A stretch of DNA of 64,000 nt from Rahnella aceris. Its GTDB lineage: Bacteria; Pseudomonadota; Gammaproteobacteria; Enterobacterales; Enterobacteriaceae. The first letter of the stretch is position 1. Each line of letters opens with the position of its first letter. Under the pieces are notes generated by a model. That model was not told the DNA's origin, ran no database searches, and was given only the letters and a program-made list of their open reading frames with translations. The position numbers and the translations under genes were made by a program. Location: NCBI RefSeq assembly GCF_011684115.1, contig NZ_JAADJV010000003.1, forward strand, positions 434,001 to 498,000. Direction: 5' to 3'. Shown here in pieces: positions 1-8,770 of this stretch.

Positions 1-13
1 TTACAGAGGAAGT

Positions 14-484
14 ATGTCAGCAAAAGAACGGTTTCTAAAAAAATTACAAGACAGCCAGCCTCGCACTGGCTCTTTTGAAAATAAAGGTCAGGCGGATATC
101 GCCGAGTTCCGGCAGCGGATCAGCCTGCTGCAGGAAAACATGGAAGAATGGCTGGAAGGCACCGGTATACGGATCGAAGGCACCACTATCTCACTGGTTG
201 AATGTCTGATGGGCGGGAAATCATTCAGCGTTCCGGGTATACGGCTGTTTTATGAAGACAGGCAGGTGAAATTCACGCCGGTCTATTTATATGGCCAGGG
301 CGTCACAGGCTGTGTGGAATCCAGTCTTTGCGTTCAGGGTCGCGTGACTGTCCTGTGCCGGTTGTTTATGCGTGCTGGCGAAAACAGGGACTGGACATGG
401 CGCCCTGCAAATCCCTTCACCGGGCCAGAGCGGGCGTTTAGTGAAGATGCCTTTTTTGAGCTGATAGAAGGCTTATTACCCTGA
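14..484 (+). CDS. hypothetical protein, 156 aa
   Basis: I do not recognise this family. The ORF begins at an ATG ten bases after an AGAGGAAG Shine-Dalgarno and runs to a stop that overlaps an intrinsic terminator. The product looks soluble: no signal peptide or membrane segment is visible, the first 50 residues are charged and probably helical, and the C-terminal half contains beta-rich stretches and several aromatic residues (DWTWRP near 127-132). It appears to be the last gene of a unit that starts outside the window. Its size would suit a small adaptor or immunity-type protein, but nothing in the sequence proves that. Confidence 0.6.
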   Translation: MSAKERFLKKLQDSQPRTGSFENKGQADIAEFRQRISLLQENMEEWLEGTGIRIEGTTISLVECLMGGKSFSVPGIRLFYEDRQVKFTPVYLYGQGVTGCVESSLCVQGRVTVLCRLFMRAGENRDWTWRPANPFTGPERAFSEDAFFELIEGLLP

Positions 485-504
485 CGCCTGCGGGCGTCTT
501 TTTT
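483..504 (+). terminator. intrinsic terminator after the first gene
   Basis: A perfect 6-bp stem, GACGCC/GGCGTC, with a TGCG loop is followed at once by six T residues. The stem starts inside the stop codon of the upstream gene, so it should end that transcript and insulate the oxidase promoter region. Confidence 0.85.
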
Positions 505-1031
505 CCTCAGTCACCCGGGCAGACTTCCGTTAAAATGTAAAAAAATGCTACAAAAATTACCTTCCGGCTGCATTTTTCACCAAAACCGATGACATAAATT
601 TACATTGCATTAAAAATAAGAATGCGCTGCCGCTCCTGCAAATTTAACTTTCTTGTTACCAATTTTGCACACAACAAGCCATTACCGAATGCAGGGAAAT
701 TACATTTGAAAAACATCACAACTTTTTGATACAGATCAATGCAACAACATGACCTCTCACTTTTTGTGGTTAATTCCCTTCCCCCGCTTTTCTCCGAATT
801 TAGTTTTCCCTCCCCTGCTTTTTACCCGTACTGAAAGTGTTTCAGCGACTAATTTCCCCACGGAACGGTCCCTGTTAATCCCTTCGCGCGATGTGCTTAA
901 ATCGGTTTCTCGCAAAACCCCGGCAGTCCCACCCTTTCATTCATGACTTCACCTGCGAATGTCATACATCGCCGGTTCCCGTACCGGTATTGCTGTTTGG
1001 AAGGGTAACCTGACACACAAAAGAGGTTGTT
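505..1031 (+). promoter_or_regulatory. 527-bp leader/promoter region of the first cio operon
   Basis: No convincing gene lies here. A 65-codon ORF at 749-946 has no ribosome binding site and low-complexity composition, so I treat it as chance. The first half is AT-rich and ends in a perfect FNR-type site at 726-739. About 290 bp separate that site from the cioA start, implying a long 5' leader or additional promoters. The gene start is preceded by AGAGG at 1021-1025. Confidence 0.5.
726..739 (+). promoter_or_regulatory. FNR-type binding site, perfect match
   Basis: TTGATACAGATCAA matches the FNR consensus TTGAT-N4-ATCAA at every specified base. Its position in the long region upstream of a bd-type oxidase operon makes oxygen-responsive control by FNR a reasonable inference. 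Whether it activates or represses cannot be told from sequence because the transcription start is unknown. Confidence 0.7.
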
Positions 1032-2456
1032 ATGTTTGGTCTTGATGCGCTAGAACTGGCCCGGATCCAGTTTGCCTTCACCGTCTCTTTTCACATCATT
1101 TTTCCCGCTATTACTATCGGGCTTGCCAGTTTTCTGGCTGTTCTGGAAGGCATGTGGCTGAAAACAAAAAAAGAGGCATATCGCGACCTGTATCATTTCT
1201 GGTCGAAAATCTTTGCCGTTAACTTCGGTATGGGCGTGGTCTCCGGTCTGGTGATGGCTTACCAGTTCGGCACCAACTGGAGTATGTTCTCGTCATTCGC
1301 GGGCAGCATTACCGGTCCGCTGCTGACGTACGAAGTGTTAACTGCATTTTTCCTCGAAGCTGGCTTCCTCGGCGTGATGCTGTTCGGCTGGAACCGCGTC
1401 GGACCGGGCCTGCACTTCTTCTCTACCTGCATGGTGGCGCTCGGCACACTGATGTCGACGTTCTGGATCCTCGCTTCCAACAGCTGGATGCAAACCCCGC
1501 AGGGCTACGAGATTGTTAACAACCTGGTGGTGCCGGTCAGCTGGATGAAGGTTATCTTCAACCCGTCCTTCCCGTTCCGCTTAATGCACATGACTACCGC
1601 CGCGTTTCTGGCGTCTGCCTTCTTCGTGGGTTCTGCTGCGGCATGGCATTTGCTGCGCGGTCGCGATACGCCAGCCATCCGTACCATGTTGTCGATGGCA
1701 ATGTGGATGGCGCTGATCGTCTCGCCAATTCAGGCATTCCTGGGCGATGCGCACGGCCTGAATACCCTGAAATATCAGCCTGCTAAAATCGCGGCCATCG
1801 AAGGCCACTGGGAAAATAAAGACAACAAACCTTCCCCGCTGGTGCTGATCGGCTATCCCGATATGAACCGTGAAGAAACCCGTTACGCGATTGAAATCCC
1901 GTATCTGGGCAGCCTGATCCTGACGCACAGCCTGACGCATCAGATCCCGGCGCTGAAATCCTTCCCGAAAGAAGACCGCCCGAACTCTTCCGTCATCTTC
2001 TATACCTTCCGCATCATGGCCGGTCTCGGCATGCTGATGATTTTGCTGGGGGTGCTGAGCCTGATCCTGCGCCGTGGCGGCAAAATGTATACCTCTAAAG
2101 CGTTCCTGCGCTTTGCTTTCCTGATGGGGCCTTCCGGTCTGCTGGCGTTGCTGGCGGGTTGGATCACCACGGAAATGGGGCGTCAGCCGTGGGTAGTTTA
2201 TGGCCTGCTGCGTACCAAAGATGCGGTATCTAACCATAACGTCATCCAGATGAGCGTCAGCCTGATCCTGTTCATCGTCATTTACTGTTCGGTGTTTGGT
2301 GTCGGTTACGGCTACATGATGCGTCTGATCCGCAAGGGTCCGCAGGCGCACGAAGGTGAAAGTGTTGATCACGGTGGTCCGGGCCAGCACCGCACGCCTG
2401 CGCGTCCGCTGTCTGCGATTTCAGAATCACTGACTGACGAAAATAAGGGAGCTTGA
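1032..2456 (+). CDS. cioA: cytochrome bd-type ubiquinol oxidase subunit I, CioA type (copy 1)
   Basis: Heme-bearing subunit of a cyanide-insensitive bd quinol oxidase in the inner membrane; it oxidises quinol and reduces O2 to water. At 474 aa it is shorter than CydA of E. coli, and its N terminus (MFGLDALELARIQFAF) is of the CioA kind. Visible ligands and signatures: His21 in SFHIIFP, Glu101 and Glu109 in the YEVLTAFFLE segment, His186, Met329 in FRIM, Lys252 and Glu257 in the Q-loop, and GRQPW at 383-387. The Q-loop is short. The stop codon is followed two bases later by the ATG of subunit II. A diverged paralogue lies at 16392. Confidence 0.95.
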   Translation: MFGLDALELARIQFAFTVSFHIIFPAITIGLASFLAVLEGMWLKTKKEAYRDLYHFWSKIFAVNFGMGVVSGLVMAYQFGTNWSMFSSFAGSITGPLLTYEVLTAFFLEAGFLGVMLFGWNRVGPGLHFFSTCMVALGTLMSTFWILASNSWMQTPQGYEIVNNLVVPVSWMKVIFNPSFPFRLMHMTTAAFLASAFFVGSAAAWHLLRGRDTPAIRTMLSMAMWMALIVSPIQAFLGDAHGLNTLKYQPAKIAAIEGHWENKDNKPSPLVLIGYPDMNREETRYAIEIPYLGSLILTHSLTHQIPALKSFPKEDRPNSSVIFYTFRIMAGLGMLMILLGVLSLILRRGGKMYTSKAFLRFAFLMGPSGLLALLAGWITTEMGRQPWVVYGLLRTKDAVSNHNVIQMSVSLILFIVIYCSVFGVGYGYMMRLIRKGPQAHEGESVDHGGPGQHRTPARPLSAISESLTDENKGA

Positions 2457-2458
2457 TA

Positions 2459-3466
2459 ATGGGTATCGACTTACCGCTGATCTGGTTTTTGATCATCATC
2501 TTCGGCGTGATGATGTATGTGGTGATGGACGGATTCGACCTGGGTATCGGCCTGCTATTCCCGCTGGTGAAAAAAGAACACGACCGTGATGTGATGATGA
2601 ACACCGTTGCGCCGGTCTGGGACGGCAACGAAACCTGGCTGGTGCTCGGCGGTGCGGCACTGTATGGCGCATTCCCGCTGGCGTACTCGGTGATTCTGGA
2701 TGCACTGACTATCCCGCTGACCCTGATGCTGTTCGGTCTGATTTTCCGTGGCGTAGCCTTTGAATTTCGTTTCAAAGCCAGTCCGGCCAAACGTCACGTG
2801 TGGGACAAATCTTTCATCTGGGGTTCGGTGATCGCCACCTTCTGTCAGGGCGTGGTGCTGGGCGCGGTGATCAACGGAATTCCGGTGGTGAACCGGACTT
2901 ATGCCGGTGGCGCACTGGACTGGCTGACGCCGTTCACGCTGTTCTGTGGTTTTGCGCTGGTGGTGGCTTATGCCCTGCTCGGCTGCACCTGGCTGATTAT
3001 GAAAACCGAAGGCGAATTGCAGGAAGCGATGCACAAAATCGCTAAACCCCTGTTGCTGGTATTCCTGCTGGTGACGCTTGCAGTCAGCCTGTGGACGCCA
3101 CTGACCCACAGCGATATCGCCACCCGCTGGTTCTCGCGCCCTAATCTTTACTGGTTCCTGCCGGTACCGGTGCTGGTGGTGCTGGTCTCCGCGTGGATGT
3201 ATCGCGCCATCAGCAAAAATGCGCATCACGCGCCGTTCCTGCTGACGCTGGCGCTGGTGTTCCTCGGCTATACCGGTCTGGGGATCAGCATCTGGCCGAA
3301 CATCATTCCGCCGTCCATTTCTATCTGGGAAGCGGCTTCACCGCCGCAAAGCCAGGGCTTTATTCTGGTCGGCGCACTGTTCATCATCCCGATCATTCTG
3401 GTGTACACCTTCTGGAGCTACTACGTGTTCCGCGGGAAAGTCACACCGGATCAGGGTTATCACTGA
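2459..3466 (+). CDS. cioB: cytochrome bd-type ubiquinol oxidase subunit II, CioB type (copy 1)
   Basis: Membrane partner of CioA, 335 aa, needed for assembly of the di-heme site. The DGFDLGIG motif and the WDGNETWLVLGG block near residues 50-61 are family signatures, followed by a series of hydrophobic helices. I chose the ATG at 2459 over an in-frame TTG at 2453 because AAGGGA ends eight bases before it. It is translationally close to cioA and 11 bp upstream of the small DUF2474 gene, so all three should be one transcript. Confidence 0.95.
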   Translation: MGIDLPLIWFLIIIFGVMMYVVMDGFDLGIGLLFPLVKKEHDRDVMMNTVAPVWDGNETWLVLGGAALYGAFPLAYSVILDALTIPLTLMLFGLIFRGVAFEFRFKASPAKRHVWDKSFIWGSVIATFCQGVVLGAVINGIPVVNRTYAGGALDWLTPFTLFCGFALVVAYALLGCTWLIMKTEGELQEAMHKIAKPLLLVFLLVTLAVSLWTPLTHSDIATRWFSRPNLYWFLPVPVLVVLVSAWMYRAISKNAHHAPFLLTLALVFLGYTGLGISIWPNIIPPSISIWEAASPPQSQGFILVGALFIIPIILVYTFWSYYVFRGKVTPDQGYH

Positions 3467-3477
3467 GGAATCGCGTT

Positions 3478-3642
3478 ATGAATCTCATCAGAAAAATGGA
3501 TGACAGCAACATCACTAAAGCCCCGTTCTTAAAGCGTGTCGGCTGGATGGCCGTCATCTGGGGCGGCAGCGTGCTGGCGTTATTTGTTGTGGCATCGGTG
3601 TTTCATCTGCTGATGTTTGCGGCAGGAATGAGAAGTCATTAA
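3478..3642 (+). CDS. DUF2474 small membrane protein of the Cio oxidase (copy 1)
   Basis: A 54-aa protein with one transmembrane helix (about residues 20-46) and the tail AAGMRSH. DUF2474 proteins are commonly encoded directly after cioB, and by analogy with CydX of the E. coli enzyme a role as accessory subunit is likely but inferred. GAGGAA upstream gives a usable ribosome site; an internal Met7 is an alternative start. The second Cio operon in this window has the same kind of gene with a near-identical C terminus, so the position and tail are conserved across paralogues. Confidence 0.85.
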   Translation: MNLIRKMDDSNITKAPFLKRVGWMAVIWGGSVLALFVVASVFHLLMFAAGMRSH

Positions 3643-3714
3643 ATGAAAACGATTGGGAGGAATTTTGCTGGTGCACGCAATGTCGAAGCAAGCTTCAACT
3701 CCCTAAAATTGCTG

Positions 3715-3755
3715 TAATACCCCACCCCAACCCTCCCCTTCGCAGGGGAGGGAGC
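3715..3755 (+). repeat. dispersed REP-like palindromic repeat, type A (forward)
   Basis: A C-rich stretch containing the stem CTCCCCTTCGCAGGGGAG, preceded by a TAATACCCCACCCCAACC-type lead. The same unit recurs in inverted orientation at 37254-37294 and again forward at 59258-59300. It lies between convergently arranged units, as REP/BIME elements usually do. Confidence 0.75.
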
Positions 3756-3804
3756 CGGGCGCTGTCTTCCTCAGCATCGGGAGATTAAGGGTCGGTTTGC
3801 CTTG

Positions 3805-3850
3805 CTCCTCCCCCTGCGAAGGGGGAGGCTGGGAGGGGGTTTAGCAGACA
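3805..3850 (-). repeat. dispersed REP-like palindromic repeat, type B (reverse)
   Basis: Reverse-strand copy of a unit that reads CTGCTAAACCCCCTCCC then a CCTCCCCCTTCGCAGGGGG stem. It faces the type A copy 50 bp away. A forward copy of type B lies at 37330-37395. The pairing of A and B at two loci suggests a composite element. Confidence 0.7.
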
Positions 3851-3874
3851 ACTCTGCTATGCCCTCTCCCTTTT

Positions 3875-4453
3875 TTATTTCTCCAGCACCCGCCCGATAA
3901 AATCGAGAATATCGTCCATCGCTTCCTGACGTGCGGCGGCGGAAGGCATGACGATCAGCTGATCGGAATAGCCATTCATGATGGCAGACAACTGGCGGGT
4001 AACGCGTCCGGCATCGGTCGGGCGGAACACGCCGCTGTCGATCCCGGCGCGGATAATGTCAGCCAGCAGCGCCAGCCACTTATGCACCATCAGCCGCGCC
4101 AGTTCGGCGTAAGCCTCATTATGCGCCGCCAGTTGCCACAGCGAACCATACAACTGCCAGATATCGCCCTGCGTATCGGGCAGATAATTGCACACCAGCG
4201 TGTGTAATTTTGCTTTGGGCTCAAGCGGTGAAATTTCAGCGGAAAACTCTTTCAGCTCCGCCATCATCACCACCGACAGCGCTTCAACGCACAGCGTCTG
4301 CCAGTCAGGAAAATAATGATAAATGTGGCTGCGGGAAATCCCGACGTACTCCGTCAGCTCGCGCGTCGTGACTTTTTCAATCCCCTTTTCGATAAAGAGA
4401 CTGATAGCTCCGTCAAGAATTTTAGCCCTTAACGCTTCCCGGTTTTCTTTCAT
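3875..4453 (-). CDS. TetR-family repressor of the adjacent MFS efflux gene
   Basis: 192-aa TetR-type regulator with an N-terminal helix-turn-helix at about residues 30-49 (TTRELTEYVGISRSHIYHYF) and a helical ligand domain beyond. It follows the MFS gene on the same strand with a 47-bp gap that contains a copy of the palindrome TTGAGC-N4-GCTCAG 20 bp before its ATG. Two further copies sit before the MFS gene. The layout argues for autoregulated local repression relieved by a transported toxic compound, as in SmvR/SmvA-like systems; the ligand is unknown. Confidence 0.85.
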   Translation of the reverse strand: MKENREALRAKILDGAISLFIEKGIEKVTTRELTEYVGISRSHIYHYFPDWQTLCVEALSVVMMAELKEFSAEISPLEPKAKLHTLVCNYLPDTQGDIWQLYGSLWQLAAHNEAYAELARLMVHKWLALLADIIRAGIDSGVFRPTDAGRVTRQLSAIMNGYSDQLIVMPSAAARQEAMDDILDFIGRVLEK

Positions 4454-4472
4454 AATTTATCCTGTACTGGCA

Positions 4473-4488
4473 TTGAGCAGTTGCTCAG
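4473..4488. promoter_or_regulatory. TetR operator candidate O3
   Basis: TTGAGCAGTTGCTCAG, one base from a perfect palindrome, in the gap before the tetR-family ATG. It shares its 6-bp arms with the two sites at 6019 and 6049. Confidence 0.75.
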
Positions 4489-4500
4489 ACCGGCATTTTA

Positions 4501-5997
4501 TCAGGAAGCCTGGCGTGTGCCCACGGACTTACGCAGCACGATTTTCAGCACCACGACGCTGGTAATCACCAGCACAGCCGCAGAAATCAGCACCGCCAGA
4601 AACGCCTGATCAAACGCTGTTCGCGCCAGACTGGTCAGTAACGAAGCATGCTCAGGACTGAGATGCCCGGCGAGCGTCAAGGCTTCATCAAGACTGTCAT
4701 ACGCCGTTTCACCGCTGACCAGTCCTTGCGGAAGTGTCAGGCTGCGGCTGTAAACCGCCGTCATCAGGCCGCCCAGCAAGGTCACGCCGAGCACGCCGCC
4801 CATTTCCCACGACACATCTTCTATCGCGGCCACCATTCCGGCCTTGTCTTCCGGGGCGTTGAGCATGATCGACGTCGAGGCTGCGGTCACTGCGCCACCA
4901 AGGCCAAAACCTAAAATAAACAGACTGATCAGCTGTATCACCGCGCTGCCATCGTAGACCAGGGCGTGAATGACGATGCCGAGTGCAGATATCGCGAAGC
5001 CGCCGAGCATCATTTTGCGCACACCGACACGCGGGATCAGCATACCCGCCAGCGGCGAGGCCAGCGCAGACGCCACCGGGATCGGCAGGATAAACATCGC
5101 CGCCATAAACGGCGTCAGTCCAAGCACCAGCTGCAACCGCTGGCTCAGCACCAGTTCGATTCCGATCAGTGCAATCATTGACGTGATCGCCACGCCCACG
5201 CCACAGGCAAACGCACGGTTGCGGAACAGTGAAAAGTCGATCATCGGCTGTACTGCGCGTTTTTGTCTTCTGACGAATAAACCGAGGAACAGGACGCCTG
5301 CGGCCGCAGAACCCATGATCACCAGCCACGACGAATTAATCTGGCTCAGCTCTTTCAGCGCGTAAATCACGCCCACCAGCCCCGCCATCACCAGCGCAGA
5401 ACCGGCAAAATCACACGGACGTTGTTTATTACCTTCACCGCGCGGGATCAGCGCCTGTGCAAACGGGAAAACGGCCAGCACAATCGGCACGTTGATCAGG
5501 AACACCGAGCCCCACCAGAAATATTCCAGCAGCACACCGCCAATGACCGGCCCGAGCGCCGCAGCGCCGGAAGCCACCGCCGACCAGATGCCGATCGCCA
5601 GCGCACGTTCACGTTCGTTGGTAAATACGTGGCGCACAATTGCCAGCGTCGCAGGCATCATCATCGCCGCGCCAATCGCCAGGAAAACGCGGGAGGCGAT
5701 CAGCATTTCAGCGCTGGCAGAAAACGCCGCGCACAGGGAAGCGAACGCAAATACCGGCAGCCCGCTCATAAAAAGATTTTTGTGTCCGATGCGGTCACTG
5801 AGCATTCCCGCGCCCGGTAACAGACCGGCGACCACCAGCGGATAGGCATTCACTATCCATAATTTTTCCGATGCCGTGGCGCCCAGCGCCTGCGTCAGAC
5901 GCGGTAAAGCGGTGTACAACACGGTCATATCAATGATGATCAAAAAGAGTGTACTGGTGACAATCGCAAGTATCAGCCAGCGGTTATTGACGAACAT
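4501..5997 (-). CDS. MFS multidrug efflux transporter, DHA2 (14-TM) family
   Basis: 498-aa integral membrane drug:H+ antiporter. The helix-1 motif DMTVLYTALPRL (23-34) and the loop motif GMLSDRIGHKN (64-74) are those of the DHA2/QacA-SmvA branch, and the hydrophobic pattern supports 14 helices. Likely substrates are cationic biocides, as for SmvA, but specificity cannot be read from sequence. The first gene of a two-gene unit with the TetR regulator downstream; two palindromic operators lie 22 and 52 bp before its ATG. Confidence 0.88.
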   Translation of the reverse strand: MFVNNRWLILAIVTSTLFLIIIDMTVLYTALPRLTQALGATASEKLWIVNAYPLVVAGLLPGAGMLSDRIGHKNLFMSGLPVFAFASLCAAFSASAEMLIASRVFLAIGAAMMMPATLAIVRHVFTNERERALAIGIWSAVASGAAALGPVIGGVLLEYFWWGSVFLINVPIVLAVFPFAQALIPRGEGNKQRPCDFAGSALVMAGLVGVIYALKELSQINSSWLVIMGSAAAGVLFLGLFVRRQKRAVQPMIDFSLFRNRAFACGVGVAITSMIALIGIELVLSQRLQLVLGLTPFMAAMFILPIPVASALASPLAGMLIPRVGVRKMMLGGFAISALGIVIHALVYDGSAVIQLISLFILGFGLGGAVTAASTSIMLNAPEDKAGMVAAIEDVSWEMGGVLGVTLLGGLMTAVYSRSLTLPQGLVSGETAYDSLDEALTLAGHLSPEHASLLTSLARTAFDQAFLAVLISAAVLVITSVVVLKIVLRKSVGTRQAS

Positions 5998-6018
5998 AAA
6001 AAGTGCCTCAGATAGATT

Positions 6019-6034
6019 TTGAGCAAACGCTCAA
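6019..6034. promoter_or_regulatory. TetR operator candidate O1
   Basis: Perfect palindrome arms TTGAGC-AAAC-GCTCAA, 22 bp upstream of the MFS start codon, where a bound repressor would block transcription or initiation. Confidence 0.8.
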
Positions 6035-6048
6035 GGCCAGCAAGGTAC

Positions 6049-6064
6049 TTGAGCAACCGCTCAA
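6049..6064. promoter_or_regulatory. TetR operator candidate O2
   Basis: TTGAGC-AACC-GCTCAA, exactly 30 bp from O1 (about three helical turns), so two dimers could sit on the same DNA face. Confidence 0.8.
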
Positions 6065-6140
6065 AATCAAGCAGCATCTGCCTGCCAGTTGATGAAGCGT
6101 TGAAGATGTAACGGGGGAAAACGTCAGATTTACAGGCAAT

Positions 6141-6165
6141 AAAAAAGCCCGCTCGGAAGCGGGCT
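6141..6165 (-). terminator. intrinsic terminator of the peptide ABC transporter operon
   Basis: Read on the minus strand: AGCCCGCT-N4-AGCGGGCT followed by a run of T. It lies 60 bp after the stop of the substrate-binding protein gene. Confidence 0.85.
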
Positions 6166-6225
6166 AAAAAGGGCAAAACAGACTTTTGTCTCAACTTTCT
6201 TATTATCTCCCTGGTGCAGGATTTC

Positions 6226-7740
6226 TTATTCTTTCACCGTCTCCTCGAGTGTGAAGCGCCCTAACGGGTTCTGGTGGAAATCTTTGATATTTTTTCGGGT
6301 CACGTTGCGGTACGGGCTGTAATACAGATCAATCCAGTTCACATCGGCTTTCGCCATTTTCTGCAAATCGATGTACATCTGTTCACGCTTCTTCGGATCC
6401 ATCTCCACCCGCGCGGCGGCCACCAGCGCTTTCACTTTGTCATTGTGATAACGCGTCATGTAATTCATGTTCGAGTCATGGCCCAGCGTAAAGGTGGTTT
6501 TCTGATCAGGGTCGAGAATGTCGTTCGTCCAGTACATCACCGAAATGTCATAGTCCCCCGCCACTAACATGTCCCAGCTCTGGCTCGGATCCACTTTCTG
6601 CAAGTTGGCAGTGATCCCGGCTTTTGCCAGTTGCTGTTGCAGCAATACCGCAATCTGTTCATCCACTTCATCACCGGCATTCACCAGATATTTCAGGGTC
6701 AGATTTTTCACTCCGGCGGCGGCCAGCAGTTGTTTGGCTTTTTCCGGGTCGTACGGGCGTTGCAGGTTGTCAGCGTAATGATACAGCGCGCCATCAGGGA
6801 TGTAGGAGTTGGCGATTTTGCCGTAACCAAACGTCACGGTATCAATAATGGCTTTTTTATCGATGGCGAAGTCCAGCGCCTGACGCACTTCCACTTTGCC
6901 CAGGTCACCGTGAGAATGGTTGATCAGCAGGTGATCTTCACGGGTTGACGTATCCAGTTCGACGGCGAGTTTCGGGTCTTTTTGCAGCGATGAAATGCGC
7001 GAGAACGGAATCGACAGTGCCGCGTCAATTTCTCCGGCCTGCACTTTCAGCATGCGGGTATTGTCGTCCGGCAGCGTCAGCCACTCGACGCCATCGAGTT
7101 TCACTTTTGCGGCGTCCCAGTAGTACGGGTTCTTCACCAGTTCGACTTTCTCACCGCGCGTCCACTCTTTCACGCTGAACGCGCCGGAACCCACCGGGTG
7201 TTCGGCAAAATCATCCGCGCCCTGTTTGGTCAGCGCCTGCTGCGAAATCACCGAGGCATTCGGAAGTGCCAGTTGAGAAAGGAATGCTGCCGACGGCGTT
7301 TTCAGGGTGATCACCAGCGTATGGGCATCGGGGGCTTTCAACGTATCGATAATGCTGTATGAATCCTTCCACAGCGATCCGGCGTCATCACGGATACGCG
7401 TCAGGCTGAACACAGCATCAGAGGCGGTCACCGGTGTGCCGTCAGAGAATTTCGCGTCGCGCATTTTCAGCGTATAGGTTTTACCGTCCGGCGAAATCGT
7501 CCAGCTTTCAGCCAGGCCCGGCAGCAGTTTGGTGCCGGTATTGTCAACGCGCACCAGCGGATCGAACACGTTGGAGAACACCCAGTTATCGGCGTTTTGC
7601 GCCGACTTGATCGGGTCAAATGTGGTGCTGTCTTCACGACGGCCGATGGTCAGTACCCCCGCAGCCTGCGCCATTTCGCTGACCAGACTCAACGCCAGCA
7701 GCACCCCGGCGGCCACAACGTTAAAATGCTTTTGCTTCAT
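6226..7740 (-). CDS. ABC transporter periplasmic substrate-binding protein, peptide family 5
   Basis: 504-aa DppA/OppA-type binding protein (SBP_bac_5). An N-terminal signal peptide ends at about residue 26 (SEMAQA-AG), then the mature protein starts LTIGRRED. The family pattern is visible: GLAESWTISPDGKTYTFxL-like segment near 75-95 and DFAIDKKAIID near 290. It is the last gene of the operon and overlaps the ATPase gene by 20 bp. In PipR-type islands such a transporter imports peptides or plant-derived amide compounds; direct substrate is unknown here. Confidence 0.9.
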   Translation of the reverse strand: MKQKHFNVVAAGVLLALSLVSEMAQAAGVLTIGRREDSTTFDPIKSAQNADNWVFSNVFDPLVRVDNTGTKLLPGLAESWTISPDGKTYTLKMRDAKFSDGTPVTASDAVFSLTRIRDDAGSLWKDSYSIIDTLKAPDAHTLVITLKTPSAAFLSQLALPNASVISQQALTKQGADDFAEHPVGSGAFSVKEWTRGEKVELVKNPYYWDAAKVKLDGVEWLTLPDDNTRMLKVQAGEIDAALSIPFSRISSLQKDPKLAVELDTSTREDHLLINHSHGDLGKVEVRQALDFAIDKKAIIDTVTFGYGKIANSYIPDGALYHYADNLQRPYDPEKAKQLLAAAGVKNLTLKYLVNAGDEVDEQIAVLLQQQLAKAGITANLQKVDPSQSWDMLVAGDYDISVMYWTNDILDPDQKTTFTLGHDSNMNYMTRYHNDKVKALVAAARVEMDPKKREQMYIDLQKMAKADVNWIDLYYSPYRNVTRKNIKDFHQNPLGRFTLEETVKE

Positions 7741-8770
7741 GTAACATTCCTTCAGTCATCGGATTGATCCCGTCGCTTTTGTGGTTATCAAGAACACAGG
7801 CGAAGGCATGGTCGGCAATATGCCGGGTTTCAGGTGCCGCACCGTGCCTGCACTCAGGCAGCGCAAAGGCACAGCGTGGATGGAAAGCGCAGCCCGCAGG
7901 CAACGAAACCGGGCTGGGTGGTTCTCCCTGTAACGGATGCTCCGGCAGCGGCCGGTCGGGGTCGATTTCAGGGATTGCCGCTACCAGCGCGGCGGTATAC
8001 GGATGGCGCGGCGCATTAAACACCGTTTGCGTCGGCCCGCTTTCGACAATACGTCCGAGATACATCACCGCCACGCGGTCACACAGGCGGCGCACAATCG
8101 CCAGATCATGGGCAATAAATAAGATCGCCAGCCCCATGCTTTCGCGCAGATCCATCAGCAGATTGATGATCTGCGCCTGAATCGACACATCCAGCGCCGC
8201 AACACATTCATCAGCGACAATCAGGCGTGGCTCGATAGCCAGCGCCCGGGCAATGCCGGCGCGCTGACATTGTCCACCGCTCAGCGCCTGCGGACGGCGC
8301 GTGGCATGTTCCGGGCTGAGGCCGACCAGCGTCAGCAACGTGCTTACCCGCGCCGGGATCTCCGCTTTCGCCACTTTGTTGTGTACCCGCAACACCTCGC
8401 CGATACTTTCGCCAATCGTCTGGCGCGGGTTGAGTGAGGAAAACGGATCCTGAAAAATCATCGCGGTTTGCTGTCGCAGACGGGCAATGTCAGGTTTCAT
8501 GCCGTCGGTAATCAGTTGCCCGTTAAAACGAACCCGTCCGGCGCTGGCATTTTCCAGCTGCAACATCGCCCGCCCGAGGGTACTTTTTCCGCTGCCCGAT
8601 TCACCGACCAGCCCCAGCGTTTCGCCTGCGTGAATATGCAGGGACACACCGTTCACCGCCTGAACGTGACGCTTTTTGAGGCCAAAGCCGGAGACCGGAA
8701 ATGTCACGGAGAGTGCTTCCACTTCCAGCAGCGGATACGGCTGCGGCGTGAGATCAGACGAATGACTCAT
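7721..8770 (-). CDS. ABC transporter ATP-binding protein, DppF/OppF type
   Basis: 349-aa nucleotide-binding subunit with C-terminal oligopeptide-transporter domain carrying the CAFHPRC cysteine motif. Walker A GESGSGKST at 56-64. Two deviations are seen: the signature reads LSGGQCQR (163-170, Cys in place of the usual Arg) and Walker B ends D187-E188-C189 instead of DEP. The catalytic glutamate is retained, so ATPase function is likely. Start overlaps the preceding ATPase gene by 17 bp. Confidence 0.9.
   Translation of the reverse strand: MSHSSDLTPQPYPLLEVEALSVTFPVSGFGLKKRHVQAVNGVSLHIHAGETLGLVGESGSGKSTLGRAMLQLENASAGRVRFNGQLITDGMKPDIARLRQQTAMIFQDPFSSLNPRQTIGESIGEVLRVHNKVAKAEIPARVSTLLTLVGLSPEHATRRPQALSGGQCQRAGIARALAIEPRLIVADECVAALDVSIQAQIINLLMDLRESMGLAILFIAHDLAIVRRLCDRVAVMYLGRIVESGPTQTVFNAPRHPYTAALVAAIPEIDPDRPLPEHPLQGEPPSPVSLPAGCAFHPRCAFALPECRHGAAPETRHIADHAFACVLDNHKSDGINPMTEGMLHEAKAF

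Noticed and set aside
749..946. 65-aa ORF upstream of the first cioA
   Set aside because: No ribosome binding site, low-complexity composition and it lies in a promoter region with an FNR site; no similarity that I can recognise.
1581..2390. 269-aa minus-strand ORF inside cioA copy 1, and similar long antisense ORFs elsewhere
   Set aside because: These are shadows of GC-biased coding genes; the sense strand has clear family matches.
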